Shown piece after piece: positions 5,655-5,775 of a stretch of 5,775 nucleotides of DNA (within the stretch, counting starts at the first letter, position 1; the number at the start of each line of letters is the position of its first letter). This DNA comes from a bacterium. Its GTDB lineage: Bacteria; Desulfobacterota; Binatia; UBA12015. The notes below the pieces were generated by a model. It saw nothing but the letters and a program-made list of their open reading frames with translations, was not told where the DNA came from and did not search any database. The DNA lies in the NCBI GenBank assembly GCA_018970825.1, contig JAGWVP010000229.1, positions 1-5,775 on the forward strand, read 5' to 3'. Made by a program: the position numbers and the translations under genes.

Positions 5655-5775
5655 GATCCAGGGCGACCCGCGGGGGACCGGGCGAAAGGTCGCGGTGGTC
5701 GTGTCCCGGTTCAACCGCGCGGTGACCGGGGCGCTCCTCGACGGCGCCGTCGAGGCGCTCGAGGCTCACGGCGTC
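5644..5775 (+). CDS. ribH: 6,7-dimethyl-8-ribityllumazine synthase, N-terminal part (3' end outside window)
   Basis: The first 44 codons of a gene running off the window. After a short variable leader (MAREIQGDPRGTGRK), the sequence VAVVVSRFNRAVTGALLDGA followed by VEALEAHGV matches the N-terminus of lumazine synthase; the SRFN aromatic-Asn pair lies at the substrate-binding site of the family. The enzyme condenses 5-amino-6-ribitylamino-uracil with 3,4-dihydroxy-2-butanone 4-phosphate to give the lumazine precursor of riboflavin, typically as a pentamer or 60-mer. The ATG sits 11 bases inside the preceding gene, with AAGGGAG 6 bases upstream, indicating tight co-translation. The rest of the active site lies outside the window. 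In related gene orders nusB often follows, which cannot be checked here. Confidence 0.92.
   Translation, partial: MAREIQGDPRGTGRKVAVVVSRFNRAVTGALLDGAVEALEAHGV

Noticed and set aside
3699..5714. A minus-strand open frame of about 670 codons opposite ribD and ribBA
   Set aside because: Same composition artefact; all recognisable motifs are on the + strand.

Overview
This is a very GC-rich (roughly 70% by eye), gene-dense bacterial window in which every supported gene lies on the + strand. In order it holds the 3' end of fabD, then fabG, acpP, glyA, nrdR, ribD, a ribBA-type fusion, and the 5' end of ribH. The run from glyA through nrdR and ribD to ribBA and ribH, following type II fatty-acid synthesis genes, resembles an arrangement I remember from deltaproteobacteria in the broad sense (Desulfobacterota, Myxococcota and relatives). 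With the GC content, I infer a high-GC member of that group. This is a context argument, not a phylogenetic result.

Positions 1-1455 are the fatty-acid block: malonyl-CoA:ACP transacylase (partial), 3-oxoacyl-ACP reductase and acyl carrier protein. Positions 1452-2702 encode serine hydroxymethyltransferase, which makes glycine and methylene-THF. Positions 2712-3242 encode NrdR, the ribonucleotide reductase repressor. Positions 3280-5775 are a riboflavin block: RibD, a RibBA-like protein and the start of lumazine synthase.

The genes are packed like one transcription unit. There are 4-base GTGA or ATGA stop/start overlaps at fabD/fabG, acpP/glyA and ribD/ribBA, an 11-base overlap at ribBA/ribH, and 9 bases between glyA and nrdR. 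The only gaps are 64 bases (fabG/acpP, containing a possible hairpin) and 37 bases (nrdR/ribD, bridged exactly by a 14-codon frame). I see no terminator, FMN riboswitch, RNA gene, mobile element or CRISPR array, and no gene-free stretch above 300 bases.

Most of the window is ordinary housekeeping sequence. The main anomaly is the RibBA-like protein. Its GTP cyclohydrolase II half looks intact, but its DHBP synthase half has lost the acidic RENEGD-type loop, the metal-binding His and a catalytic Glu, so it is probably a pseudoenzyme domain. The operon also lacks ribE between ribD and ribBA, and fabF between acpP and glyA, compared with the gene order I remember from related bacteria. If the organism is riboflavin-prototrophic, it needs a DHBP synthase and a riboflavin synthase encoded elsewhere.
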